Shown one piece after another: positions 56,850 through 64,000 of a stretch of DNA of 64,000 nt. Within the stretch, counting starts at the first letter, position 1, and every line of letters begins with the position of its first letter. The stretch is from contig NZ_JACHMB010000001.1 of the NCBI RefSeq assembly GCF_014204795.1, positions 10,924,501 to 10,988,500 on the forward strand. The letters are read 5' to 3'. Source of the DNA: Nonomuraea jabiensis. Its GTDB lineage: Bacteria > Actinomycetota > Actinomycetes > Streptosporangiales > Streptosporangiaceae. Both the position numbers and the translations under genes were made by a program. The notes under the pieces were generated by a model. It was not told the origin of the DNA and did no database searches. It saw only the letters and a program-made list of their open reading frames with translations.

Positions 56850-57524
56850 TCAGTCGAATGCCGTCAGTTGTCGCTCACGCGCCGCACTCAGATGCCCCCG
56901 CATCGCCGCCTCGGCCGCGTCCGGGTCCCCGGCCCCGATGGCCGCGGCGACGCGTTGATGCTCCTCGATCGTCGTACCGGCGTGGGCGTAGGGGAAGTAT
57001 CTCCGGTGCAGGTGAAGGTGGACATGCAGGCGCTCGAGCCCGTCCCGGAGGAGGGGGTTGCCCGACGCCTCGGCGATGAGGTCGTGGAAGCGGGCGTCGT
57101 GGGTGGTGAAGGCCGCGTGCCAGCGCCAGCCTCCGGGGTCGTCCGGCTCCTGGGCGATCGAGGTGGAGGCCTCCGCGATGATCGACTCGCGTTGCGCTGA
57201 GGTGGCCCGCTCGGCGGCCCATCGCACGGTGGCGGACTCCAGCAGCAGCCGCATCTCGAACAGGTGGTTGAACTCGGTACGGGTGAGCAGCGGGGTGACC
57301 GTGTAGCCCACGAGGGCGCGCTTGCGGACCAGCCCGTCGGACTCCAGGCGAGCCAGGGCCTCACGGATCGGCGTCTGGGACACCTCGAGCTCCCGGGCCA
57401 GCGCGTCGATGTTGACGCGGTCGTCGGGCTGCATGCTGTGCTCGAGGATGCGCACCCTGAGCACGTCGTAGACGTCGTCGCCGAGCGTCGACCGCCTGAG
57501 CCGGATCGGTTCGGTGGATGCCAT
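56850..57524 (-). CDS. GntR-family regulator, FCD subfamily
   Basis: A 224-residue regulator. The N-terminal winged helix is LGDDVYDVLRVRILEHSMQPDD, then INALARELEVSQTPIREALARLESDGLV-like sequence (here NIDALARELEVSQTPIREAL). The FCD ligand domain follows with the metal-binding Asp/His pattern: FNHLFEMRLLLESATVRWA, DARFHDLIAEASGNPLL and EEHQRVAAAIGAGDPDAAEAAMRGHL. FCD proteins bind sugar acids or other carboxylates with a metal. It is divergent from the ABC/enolase operon and ATCCTATAGGAT lies between, making it the operon's repressor. Confidence 0.93.
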   Translation of the reverse strand: MASTEPIRLRRSTLGDDVYDVLRVRILEHSMQPDDRVNIDALARELEVSQTPIREALARLESDGLVRKRALVGYTVTPLLTRTEFNHLFEMRLLLESATVRWAAERATSAQRESIIAEASTSIAQEPDDPGGWRWHAAFTTHDARFHDLIAEASGNPLLRDGLERLHVHLHLHRRYFPYAHAGTTIEEHQRVAAAIGAGDPDAAEAAMRGHLSAARERQLTAFD

Positions 57525-57595
57525 CGGGCCAATCCTCCCACGGAGAAGGTCAGGCCTTGACGCCCTGACGAGCAGCCACTATACCTCCATGAAAC

Positions 57596-57607
57596 ATCCT
57601 ATAGGAT
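57596..57607. promoter_or_regulatory. GntR operator
   Basis: ATCCTATAGGAT, a 12-bp perfect palindrome 24 bp before the binding-protein ATG and 72 bp from the GntR start. FCD-type regulators bind such short symmetric sites. It probably overlaps the -10 region or transcript start of the operon. Confidence 0.75.
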
Positions 57608-57630
57608 CTATGATTCTGAGAGGCGCGGTC

Positions 57631-58689
57631 ATGAATCCACGATCACTGATCCGGCTCGGCGGGCTGGCTGCCGCCCTCGTGCTCGCCGCCACCGCCACCG
57701 CCGGTTGCACGAGGAAGAGCGACGACACGACGGCGGCCGGCGCGCCCACGCGGACGCCCGACCAGGTCAAGATCGCTCTGGTCCCCGGCGGGGCACATCC
57801 CTACTTCCAGCCGTGGAAGGACGCCGCCGCCAAGGCGAAGAGCGAGCTCGGCGTCGGCGACGTCACCTTCAACGAGACCTCCGACTGGGACCAGACCAAG
57901 CAGAACGACGTGCTGAAGTCCCTCGCCGCGCAGGGCTACAACGCCTTCGGCGTCTTCGGCGTCTCCCCGGAGAACATCAACGCCACCTTCGAGGACCTCA
58001 AGCGGCAGGGCTTCCCGGTCGCCTCGCTGGCGTCCTGCCCGGCCGGCGAGTCCGACAAGGCGGACTTCTGCCTGTCCACCGACGTGCAGCTGGCCGCCTA
58101 CAAGGCGGCGCAGGCCGCGATCGAGGCCATGGGCGGTCAGGGCGACCTCGTGCACCTGACCGGCAACAAGGTGGACTCCAACACCCAGCGCCGCATCGCG
58201 GGGGTGCAGAAGGCGGTCGACGAGACCGGCGGGAAGGTCAAGCTCCTGCAGACCGTGACCGACGTGGACAAGGACCTGCAGACGGCGCAGAAGGCCGTCG
58301 CCGACCTCCTCGCCGCCAAGGGCGACCAGATCCAGGGCATCGTCAACACCGCCTACAACCCCGCGGTGGCCGCCGCGGAGGGCGTCGAGCGGGCCAAGCT
58401 GCCGATCAAGGTCGTCGCCATCGACGACGACAAGACCATTCTCGCCGGCCTCAGGAACGGCTCGGTCGCCGCGACCGTGCTGCAGAACCCGGCCGGCCAG
58501 GCGTCCGTCGGATCGTACGCGCTGATGAAGCTCGCGGGCGGCTGCACGATGGCGCAACCGGGAGTGATCATCGACTCCGGTTCCTTCGTCGTGACCAAGG
58601 ACGACATCGACACCTACGACGCGGACCGCCAGGCGAAGACGGACGAGCTGAAGAAGGCGTTCGACAGCCGGTACCTGTCCTGCAAGTAG
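57631..58689 (+). CDS. Sugar-type ABC transporter substrate-binding lipoprotein (RbsB-like)
   Basis: A 352-residue lipoprotein; the ATG at 57631 follows GAGAGGCGCGGTC. The signal peptide ends TATATAGC-like as ATATAGCTRK with an N-terminal lipid Cys near residue 26. The Peripla_BP_4 fold is clear: VKIALVPGGAHPYFQPWKDAA, AQGYNAFGVFGVSPENINATFEDLKRQG, GDLVHLTGNKVDSNTQRRIAGV and VVAIDDDKTILAGLRNGSV. It delivers a monosaccharide-like or sugar-acid ligand to the permeases. First gene of the GntR-controlled operon, 29 bp before the enolase gene. Confidence 0.92.
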   Translation: MNPRSLIRLGGLAAALVLAATATAGCTRKSDDTTAAGAPTRTPDQVKIALVPGGAHPYFQPWKDAAAKAKSELGVGDVTFNETSDWDQTKQNDVLKSLAAQGYNAFGVFGVSPENINATFEDLKRQGFPVASLASCPAGESDKADFCLSTDVQLAAYKAAQAAIEAMGGQGDLVHLTGNKVDSNTQRRIAGVQKAVDETGGKVKLLQTVTDVDKDLQTAQKAVADLLAAKGDQIQGIVNTAYNPAVAAAEGVERAKLPIKVVAIDDDKTILAGLRNGSVAATVLQNPAGQASVGSYALMKLAGGCTMAQPGVIIDSGSFVVTKDDIDTYDADRQAKTDELKKAFDSRYLSCK

Positions 58690-58718
58690 TCAGTCCCGCG
58701 AGCCCAGGAGGAGCCACT

Positions 58719-59804
58719 TTGCCCGCGATCATCCACGCGGAGGCGTATCTCGTCGACCTCGAGGTCGAGACCGTCCGCACGGACGCCGTCCAGTCGTTCA
58801 TCAAGCAGGAGACCGTCTTCGTCGAGATCCGGACCGATGACGGCGGCGCCGGCACCGGTTATACGTACACGATCGGCACCGGCGGCACCGCCGTGCTCGC
58901 CCTGCTGCGCGACTACCTGTTGCCCAGGCTGGCGGGCGCGGACGCCCGCCGGGTGGAGGCCGTGTGGCACGACCTGTTCGCCGCGACCCGGGCGACCACG
59001 GTCGGCGCGATCACCTCTCTGGCCCTCGCGGCCGTCGACACGGCCCTGTGGGACTGGCGGTGCCGCGACGCCGGCCAGCCGCTGTGGATCCTCGCGGGTG
59101 GCGCGAAGGACCGCATCCCGCTGTACGACACCGAGGGCGGCTGGCTGCACCTCACCACCGAGGAGCTCATCGCCGGCGCCCGGGCCAGCCAGTCCGCGGG
59201 CTGGCCCGGCGTGAAGCTCAAGATCGGCCGCTCTCCGGTCGAGGACGCGGAGCGGCTGGCCGCCGTCCGCACGGCGGTCGGGCCCGGCTTCGACCTGATG
59301 CTGGACGCCAACCAGTCGCTCACCCCGGCGGAGGCCGTCAGGCGGGCCCGGCTCCTCGAACCGTCCGACCCCTACTGGTTCGAGGAGCCGCTGCCGGCCG
59401 ACGACGTCGCCGGGCACCAGGCGCTGGCCGCGGCCGCCTCGATCCCCGTCGCGGTGGGCGAGTCGCTCTACTCCGTGGCGCAGTTCCGCGAGTACCTGCA
59501 CCGGCAGGCGGCCGGCATCGTGCAGGTGGACGTGGCGCGCATCGGCGGCATCACGCCCTGGCTCAAGGTCGCGCACCTGGCCGAGGCGTACAACGTGCCG
59601 GTCTGTCCGCATTTCCTCATGGAGCTGCACGTGAGCCTCTGCTGCGCGGTCCCCAACAGCCGCTACCTGGAGCACATCCCCCAGCTCAGGGCGATCACCC
59701 GGCAGGAGATCGGGATCGCCGACGGGCACGCCCTGGCGCCGGCCTCCCCCGGGCTCGGCATCGAGTGGGACCGCGACGCGATCGACGACCGGAGAGTCGC
59801 GTGA
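58719..59804 (+). CDS. Enolase-superfamily dehydratase/racemase of the mandelate racemase group
   Basis: A 361-residue enzyme started at a TTG (58719) behind CAGGAGGAG. Residues fall at mandelate racemase positions shifted by about one or two: KLK at 166-168, metal ligands D196 (LDANQ), E222 (FEEP) and E248 (GES), the D271-H298 base dyad (QVDVARIGG, VCPHF) and E318. This predicts proton abstraction next to a carboxylate followed by dehydration or racemisation, as in sugar-acid dehydratases. It sits between the binding protein and permeases, so the imported ligand is probably its substrate. It overlaps the next gene by 4 bp (GTGA). Confidence 0.91.
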   Translation: MPAIIHAEAYLVDLEVETVRTDAVQSFIKQETVFVEIRTDDGGAGTGYTYTIGTGGTAVLALLRDYLLPRLAGADARRVEAVWHDLFAATRATTVGAITSLALAAVDTALWDWRCRDAGQPLWILAGGAKDRIPLYDTEGGWLHLTTEELIAGARASQSAGWPGVKLKIGRSPVEDAERLAAVRTAVGPGFDLMLDANQSLTPAEAVRRARLLEPSDPYWFEEPLPADDVAGHQALAAAASIPVAVGESLYSVAQFREYLHRQAAGIVQVDVARIGGITPWLKVAHLAEAYNVPVCPHFLMELHVSLCCAVPNSRYLEHIPQLRAITRQEIGIADGHALAPASPGLGIEWDRDAIDDRRVA

Positions 59805-60871
59805 GCACGCGGACGGCGACACCGCCGGAGATCCCCGCGGCGGGTCCGCCCGGACCGCGCGGGCCGTCGAGGATGCCGCTCTGGGCGAACCCGCGCCTCG
59901 GGCTGCTCATCCTGCTGATCGCGCTGGTCGCGATCTTCACCGTGCTGCGGCCGGCGTTCCTGGACACCACGCTCACGCTCGTGCCGCTGCAGTCGGACAT
60001 CAGCGTGTACGCGGTGGTCGGCCTCTCCCAGCTGGCGGTCCTGTCGCTGGGCCACATGAACATGGCCGTCGGCCGGATGGCGGCGATGAGCGCGTTCGCC
60101 ATGGGCCTGGCCTATGACCGGCTCGGCGTGTCGCTGGTCGTCGGCCTGGTGATCGGGCTGATCGTGGGCACGTTGCTCGGCGCGCTGGCCGGGCTGATCA
60201 TCTCGCGTACCGGCGTCAACTCGTTCGTGGTCACGCTGGCGATGGACTTCGCCCTGGTGGGGCTCATCACCATCCTCTACACCAGGTTCACCGACGGCGT
60301 CGCCTTCGCCAGCCGGCCCGATGGCATGGACGCGCTGCGCAACGACACGTTCGCCGACTACTGCATGGGCGACCTGTGCGGCCCGCACATCCCGCTCGTC
60401 GCGCCGATCGCCCTCGTCGCGGTGCTGGCGGTGGGACTGCTGTTCCGCTTCGGCAGGCTGGGCCGGGAGATCCTGATGACCGGCGCCAGCGAGAAGGCGG
60501 CCGAGCTGTCCGGCATCCCCGTCCGGAGCCGGGTGGTGCAGGCCCACGCGCTCAGCGGGCTGCTGGCCGGGCTGGCCGGCTTCCTGCTCGCCGCGAACAA
60601 CGGCGCGTTCTCGGCGCGCATCGGCGACGCGTTCCTGCTGCCTTCCTTCCTCGGCCCGGTGCTCGGCGGCACGCTGCTGGCCGGCGGCGCCGTCAGCGTG
60701 CTCGGCACGGTGCTGGGCGCGACGCTCACCCAGGTCATCTACAAGGGGCTGAACCTGCTGCAGTTCCAGCTCGACCAGCTCAATCTCTACATCGGCCTGG
60801 TGCTGCTCGGCGCGCTGTCGCTCGATCGGGTGCGCCACGTCGTCGCGGAACGAAGGAGGGCCCGGGCATGA
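59801..60871 (+). CDS. ABC transporter permease (RbsC-like), first copy
   Basis: A 356-residue permease starting GTGA-coupled to the enolase gene. After a Pro-rich lead come about nine helices, with VVGLSQLAVLSLGHMNMAVGRMAAMSAFAMG carrying the usual Gln/Leu-rich entry and the Gly-rich VAVGxM-type motif, and AAELSGIPVRSRVVQAHALSGLLAGLAG the cytoplasmic ATPase-docking loop. A Cys pair in DYCMGDLCGPH lies in an outside loop, unusual for the family. It forms a heterodimer with the following permease. Confidence 0.9.
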   Translation: MSTRTATPPEIPAAGPPGPRGPSRMPLWANPRLGLLILLIALVAIFTVLRPAFLDTTLTLVPLQSDISVYAVVGLSQLAVLSLGHMNMAVGRMAAMSAFAMGLAYDRLGVSLVVGLVIGLIVGTLLGALAGLIISRTGVNSFVVTLAMDFALVGLITILYTRFTDGVAFASRPDGMDALRNDTFADYCMGDLCGPHIPLVAPIALVAVLAVGLLFRFGRLGREILMTGASEKAAELSGIPVRSRVVQAHALSGLLAGLAGFLLAANNGAFSARIGDAFLLPSFLGPVLGGTLLAGGAVSVLGTVLGATLTQVIYKGLNLLQFQLDQLNLYIGLVLLGALSLDRVRHVVAERRRARA

Positions 60872-61866
60872 GCACCGGCACCACGACGGCCGGCCGCGCC
60901 GGACTCGGCGGAAGCCTCAAGGAGGTCACCGCCCGGCCGGAGTTCACCCTCGCGGTGCTCGCGGCCGCCGGTTTCGTCGCGCTCGCCGTCGCCACGGACG
61001 GCAACCTGCTCTCGCGCGGCACGCTGGAGGCGTTCTTCCGCTTCCTCGCCGTCCCGATCGTCATCGGGCTCTCCCAGATGGTCGTGCTGGCCATCGGCCA
61101 GATGAACCTGTCGGTCGGCACGCTCACGGGCCTGTGCGCCATGGTCGCGGCATGGCTCATGCTCGAAGGCGGCCTGCCCGCCCCGCTGGCCGTGCTGGGC
61201 GCGCTCGGGGTCGGTCTCGCCGCCGGCCTGGTCAACGGGCTGCTCGTCGTGTTCACGCGGATCAACGGGTTCATCGTGACCCTCGCCACCATGACGATCA
61301 TCGAGGGGCTGCGGTACGGGGTCAACGGCCCCGACACCTTCCAGGGGTACTCGCCATGGCTGCGCGGCCTCGGCACCGCCTCGGTGCTCGGGCTGCCGGT
61401 CGTCCTCGTCCTGGCTCTGGTGGTGGCCGCCCTGGTGGCCCTGTTCTTCGGCCGCGCGGTCGTGGGCCGGCAGTTGCTGGCGACCGGCGGCAGCCCGTTC
61501 GCCGCGCGGCTCTCCGGCATCTCCAACGATCGCTCGATCGTCATCGCGCACGGGCTCAGCGGCCTGCTCGCCGGCGTCGCCGCCGTCATCACGGTCGCCG
61601 CCTCCGGCTCCGTCAACTCCAGCATCGGCGACGACCTGCTGCTGCAGAGCTTCGCCGCGCCGATCATCGGCGGGGTGGCGCTCGCCGGCGGGGTGGTCAG
61701 CGTCGCCGGCACCTGCCTCGCGGCGTTCCTGGTCCGGCTGGTGGACGTCATGCAGGCACAGTTCGACATCAACCCGCGCTGGATCGACCTGATCGTCGGC
61801 GCGGTCGTCCTCGGTGCGGTGCTGCTCGGCACCGTACGCCAGAAGCTGTCCAAGGGGTCGTCATGA
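60868..61866 (+). CDS. ABC transporter permease (RbsC-like), second copy
   Basis: A 332-residue permease from the ATG at 60868 (GGAGGGCCCGGGC leader), overlapping the previous gene by 4 bp. Conserved pieces are VPIVIGLSQMVVLAIGQMNLSVGTLTGLCAM, GFIVTLATMTIIEGLRYGVNG and ARLSGISNDRSIVIAHGLSGLLAG. It diverges clearly from the first permease, so the transporter uses two different channel subunits, as some CUT2 systems do. Confidence 0.92.
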   Translation: MSTGTTTAGRAGLGGSLKEVTARPEFTLAVLAAAGFVALAVATDGNLLSRGTLEAFFRFLAVPIVIGLSQMVVLAIGQMNLSVGTLTGLCAMVAAWLMLEGGLPAPLAVLGALGVGLAAGLVNGLLVVFTRINGFIVTLATMTIIEGLRYGVNGPDTFQGYSPWLRGLGTASVLGLPVVLVLALVVAALVALFFGRAVVGRQLLATGGSPFAARLSGISNDRSIVIAHGLSGLLAGVAAVITVAASGSVNSSIGDDLLLQSFAAPIIGGVALAGGVVSVAGTCLAAFLVRLVDVMQAQFDINPRWIDLIVGAVVLGAVLLGTVRQKLSKGSS

Positions 61867-63383
61867 TGCTCACCGCCGAGAACCTGGTGAAGACGTTCCC
61901 GGGGGTTCGCGCCCTGGACCGGGCCACCCTGCGGCTCGCCGCGGGCAGCGTGCACGCCCTGCTGGGCGAGAACGGCGCGGGCAAGAGCACGCTCATCAAG
62001 ATCCTCACCGGCGTGCACCGGCCGGACGGCGGGCGGGTCGCGCTCGGCGCCGCCGAGCTGCACCTGAACGGGCCGCTCGACGCCCAGCGGGCCGGCATCG
62101 GCGTGGTGCACCAGGAGCGCAACCTGATCCCCGGGTTCTCCGTCGCCGAGAACATCCTGCTGCACCACCTGCCGCGGCGCCTCGGTCTCGTCGACCGGGC
62201 GCGGATGCGTGCCGAGGCCCGCCGCTGCCTCGGCCTGCTCGACCTGGACCTCGACCCGGACACCCCGGTCTCCCGGCTCTCCGTGGCGCAGGCGCAACTG
62301 GTCGAGATCGCCAAGGCGCTGAGCGTCGACAGCAAGGTGCTCCTGCTCGACGAGCCGACCGCGTCGCTCACCGGGGACGAGGCCGACCGGCTCTACGGGA
62401 TCGTGCGCAAGCTGCGCGACAGCGGACACGCCGTCGTGCTGGTGAGCCACAAGCTGGAGGAGGTGTTCGCGGTCGCGGACACGGTCACCGTGCTGCGCGA
62501 CGGGCGCAGCGTGGCCGAGGCCGAGCCGCTCGCCGCCTACACGCGGGACCAGATCGTCGACCTCATGGTCGGGCGGGCGTACTCCTCGGTCCGCCTCGCC
62601 GAGCGGCACGTCGACCCGGCGGCGCCACCGGCCCTGCGGCTGGACAAGGTGTGCACCGCGCGGGGCCACCGCGGCATCTCCCTGTCGGTGCGCCCGGGAG
62701 AGATCCTCGGGCTGTACGGCCTGGTCGGGGCCGGCCGCAGCGAGCTGGCCAAGGCGCTGCTCGGGCTCGACCGGATCACGTCGGGAACCGTGGAGGTGCG
62801 GGGCCGTCCGGTACGCATCCGCGATGTCGGCGAGGCGCTCCGCGCCCACCGCATCGGCTACGTGACCGAGAACCGCAAGGAAGAGGGCCTCTTCCTTGAC
62901 CAGCCGATCACCCGCAACGTCGGCGTCACCGTGTGGCGGCGCCTGGCCAGGGCCGGGCTGGTGACCGATCGCGCGGAACGTCGCCTGGTGACCCGGTACG
63001 TCGACCGGCTGGGCATCCGGATCGCTTCGCCGTCCCAGCTCGCGGGCCAGCTCTCCGGCGGCAACCAGCAGAAGGTGAGCCTGGCGAAGTGGCTCGCCGC
63101 CGAATGCGAGATCCTCATCGTGGACGAGCCGACGGTCGGTATCGACGTACGTACCAAGGCGGCCTTCCACGAGCTGATCGCCGAGCTGGCCGGAGCCGGG
63201 CTGGCGCTGCTGCTGATCTCCTCGGACCTGCCGGAGATCGTCACTCTCGCCGACCGGATCGCGGTGATGAACGGCTTCGGCCTGCGCGGCGAGCTGGTCA
63301 ACGACCACGACTACGCCCGGATGAGCCAGGCGATCATCCGGTTGATCCACGACGAACGGGTGCCCGGGGAGCGCCTGGAGTAA
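61863..63383 (+). CDS. Sugar ABC transporter ATP-binding protein, two nucleotide-binding domains (RbsA-like)
   Basis: A 506-residue ATPase with duplicated domains. Domain 1: LLGENGAGKSTLIKILTG (Walker A), signature VSRLSVAQAQLVEIAKAL and LLLDEPTASLT (Walker B). Its signature reads LSVAQAQ rather than LSGGxxQ-like, though LSxAxxQ is tolerated in CUT2 proteins. Domain 2 has the degenerate Walker A YGLVGAGRSELAKAL, the proper signature QLSGGNQQKVSLAKWLA and LIVDEPTVGIDV. This asymmetry is normal for RbsA. Two adjacent ATGs (61863, 61866) could start it; the first overlaps the permease stop. Last gene of the operon. Confidence 0.93.
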   Translation: MMLTAENLVKTFPGVRALDRATLRLAAGSVHALLGENGAGKSTLIKILTGVHRPDGGRVALGAAELHLNGPLDAQRAGIGVVHQERNLIPGFSVAENILLHHLPRRLGLVDRARMRAEARRCLGLLDLDLDPDTPVSRLSVAQAQLVEIAKALSVDSKVLLLDEPTASLTGDEADRLYGIVRKLRDSGHAVVLVSHKLEEVFAVADTVTVLRDGRSVAEAEPLAAYTRDQIVDLMVGRAYSSVRLAERHVDPAAPPALRLDKVCTARGHRGISLSVRPGEILGLYGLVGAGRSELAKALLGLDRITSGTVEVRGRPVRIRDVGEALRAHRIGYVTENRKEEGLFLDQPITRNVGVTVWRRLARAGLVTDRAERRLVTRYVDRLGIRIASPSQLAGQLSGGNQQKVSLAKWLAAECEILIVDEPTVGIDVRTKAAFHELIAELAGAGLALLLISSDLPEIVTLADRIAVMNGFGLRGELVNDHDYARMSQAIIRLIHDERVPGERLE

Positions 63384-63474
63384 AGTCGCCGAGTTTTGCG
63401 ATACATAACAGCTATGCCGCCACGCCACCCAGATCGGCCACGGCTTCCCCGCTCACCCCGGCCGCAACCGGCAC

Positions 63475-63954
63475 ATGGGCAGCGAGAGGCCAGAGAACAT
63501 CCAGGCCGAGTGGTCGGACACCAGCGGGACGATCACCGTCGACGGGGGATCCTGCGTCCTGGAGGCCACTCCCGAGGCCCTGACATTACGGATCGAGGCC
63601 GAGGACGAGGACGGGATGCAGCGCCTCCAGACCCTCCTCACCAGGAACATCACCCGGATGGGCAGAAGGGACAGCCTGGCCGTGGCCTGGAACCGTACGG
63701 ACGCGAACGCCGAGACGGCGCCCGCCACCGGGACGGCGCGCGTCGCGAAGGCCAGAGGCCGGCACACGGTGCTCGGTCTTGCGTTGGTCGCCGTCCTGGC
63801 GGTCGGCGTGCACGTGGGCCTGGCCGCAGGCATTCTGGCGATCCCGCATTGGGCTGGACTGGGCGCGGACGTCGTCCTGGTGGCCCTCCTGGTGAAGGTG
63901 GGTCTCGTGGCGACCCACGTCTGGCGCCGCCGCCCATCCGCCAGAGCCCGCTGA
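63475..63954 (+). CDS. 5'-truncated DUF2218 protein with C-terminal membrane helices
   Basis: A 159-residue frame from the ATG at 63475. ENIQAEWSDTSGTITVDGGS, then LTLRIEAEDEDGMQRLQTLL and MGRRDSLAVAWNRTD match the second part of DUF2218. The same frame continues upstream as QLCRHATQIGHGFPAHPGRN, which is the normal family continuation, up to a TAA at about 63404-63406 that stands where the RYL-QLCRH lead should be. The true N-terminus has therefore been lost. Two membrane helices (HTVLGLALVAVLAVGVHVGL, GADVVLVALLVKVGLVATHV) follow. A shorter product from the internal ATG is possible. Confidence 0.62.
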   Translation: MGSERPENIQAEWSDTSGTITVDGGSCVLEATPEALTLRIEAEDEDGMQRLQTLLTRNITRMGRRDSLAVAWNRTDANAETAPATGTARVAKARGRHTVLGLALVAVLAVGVHVGLAAGILAIPHWAGLGADVVLVALLVKVGLVATHVWRRRPSARAR

Positions 63955-63958
63955 GACC

Positions 63959-63975
63959 GAGCCGGCGTCCGGCTC
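63959..63975 (+). terminator. Terminator-like hairpin after the DUF2218 gene
   Basis: GAGCCGGCGTCCGGCTC: 7-bp perfect stem, 3-nt loop, starting 5 bp after the stop codon. Extended by neighbouring partial pairing (CTGA.../...CAGC). No T tract. Confidence 0.5.
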
Positions 63976-64000
63976 AGCGGGCCCGCAACCCGGCCAGAGT

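Noticed and set aside
60780..63428. 882-codon minus-strand frame opposite the ABC operon
   Set aside because: Shadow; the plus strand holds complete ATPase and permease motifs in overlapping genes.
44..63980. CRISPR arrays, tRNA or rRNA genes
   Set aside because: No regularly spaced repeats, cloverleaf-like CCA-ended segments or rRNA-like stretches were noticed anywhere in the window.

Overview
The window is very GC-rich DNA with GTG and TTG starts, GC-biased third codon positions and regulator families typical of mycelial actinomycetes (ECF sigma factor with a CU044_5270-type partner, LacI/GntR/TetR sugar switches, Imm7, TniB-like relics). A Streptosporangiales or Streptomyces-like chromosome arm fits best; the genus is inference. 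No rRNA, tRNA or CRISPR array was seen. The region is accessory: self-contained catabolic and regulatory cassettes alternate with decayed mobile elements and gene fragments.

Layout. 0-12 kb: an ECF sigma factor and its membrane partner (partial), two small membrane or secreted proteins, a DoxX gene running into a AAA-ATPase relic, two dihydrofolate-reductase-like proteins around a putative glycoside hydrolase, a large LuxR-type ATPase regulator, an APH-type kinase, an NmrA-like oxidoreductase and a divergent AraC regulator. 12-22 kb is a graveyard: a PepSY lipoprotein, a truncated membrane protein abutting a resolvase relic with an internal stop, an orphan Imm7 immunity protein, a frameshifted Mu-type/TniB transposon relic followed by an intact PD-(D/E)XK-like nuclease candidate, a frameshifted TetR, a rhamnosidase tail, and an apparently intact IS110-family element with 9-bp direct repeats at its proposed ends.

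22-27 kb: a three-gene oxidation cassette (SDR, Baeyer-Villiger monooxygenase, double-length beta-propeller) behind two copies of a GGACAACA(C/G)TGTCC palindrome. The simplest reading is alcohol to ketone to ester or lactone, with the propeller as candidate hydrolase. 27-30.6 kb: a TetR gene facing a small-protein/SDR pair across a perfect 24-bp inverted repeat, and an ArsR-SRPBCC fusion with twin operators. 30.7-39.8 kb: a complete LacI-controlled carbohydrate locus. LacI and a GH2 enzyme are on the minus strand; an (alpha/alpha)6 hydrolase, binding lipoprotein and two permeases are on the plus strand. Two TAGACCGGTCTA operators lie in the shared promoter region. No ATPase is encoded, so a shared MsmK-type ATPase must serve it.

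40-57 kb: DUF4142 protein, glycosyltransferase, MFS exporter with divergent winged-helix regulator, a Tn3-family resolvase relic, a TetR-MFS-SDR-SGNH cluster in which the MFS and SDR genes both look internally deleted, a Tn3 transposase relic, an ArsR/MFS pair, a CDGSH protein coupled to a haem-oxygenase-like di-iron protein, DUF2071, a RecQ helicase, an SDR, an epimerase relic, a cysteine-free HesB-like protein and a CMD-like protein. 57-63.4 kb: a second sugar-type locus, with a GntR/FCD regulator divergent from an RbsB-like binding protein, a mandelate-racemase-like enolase, two RbsC-like permeases and a two-domain ATPase, and ATCCTATAGGAT between the divergent genes. The window ends in a 5'-truncated DUF2218 protein.
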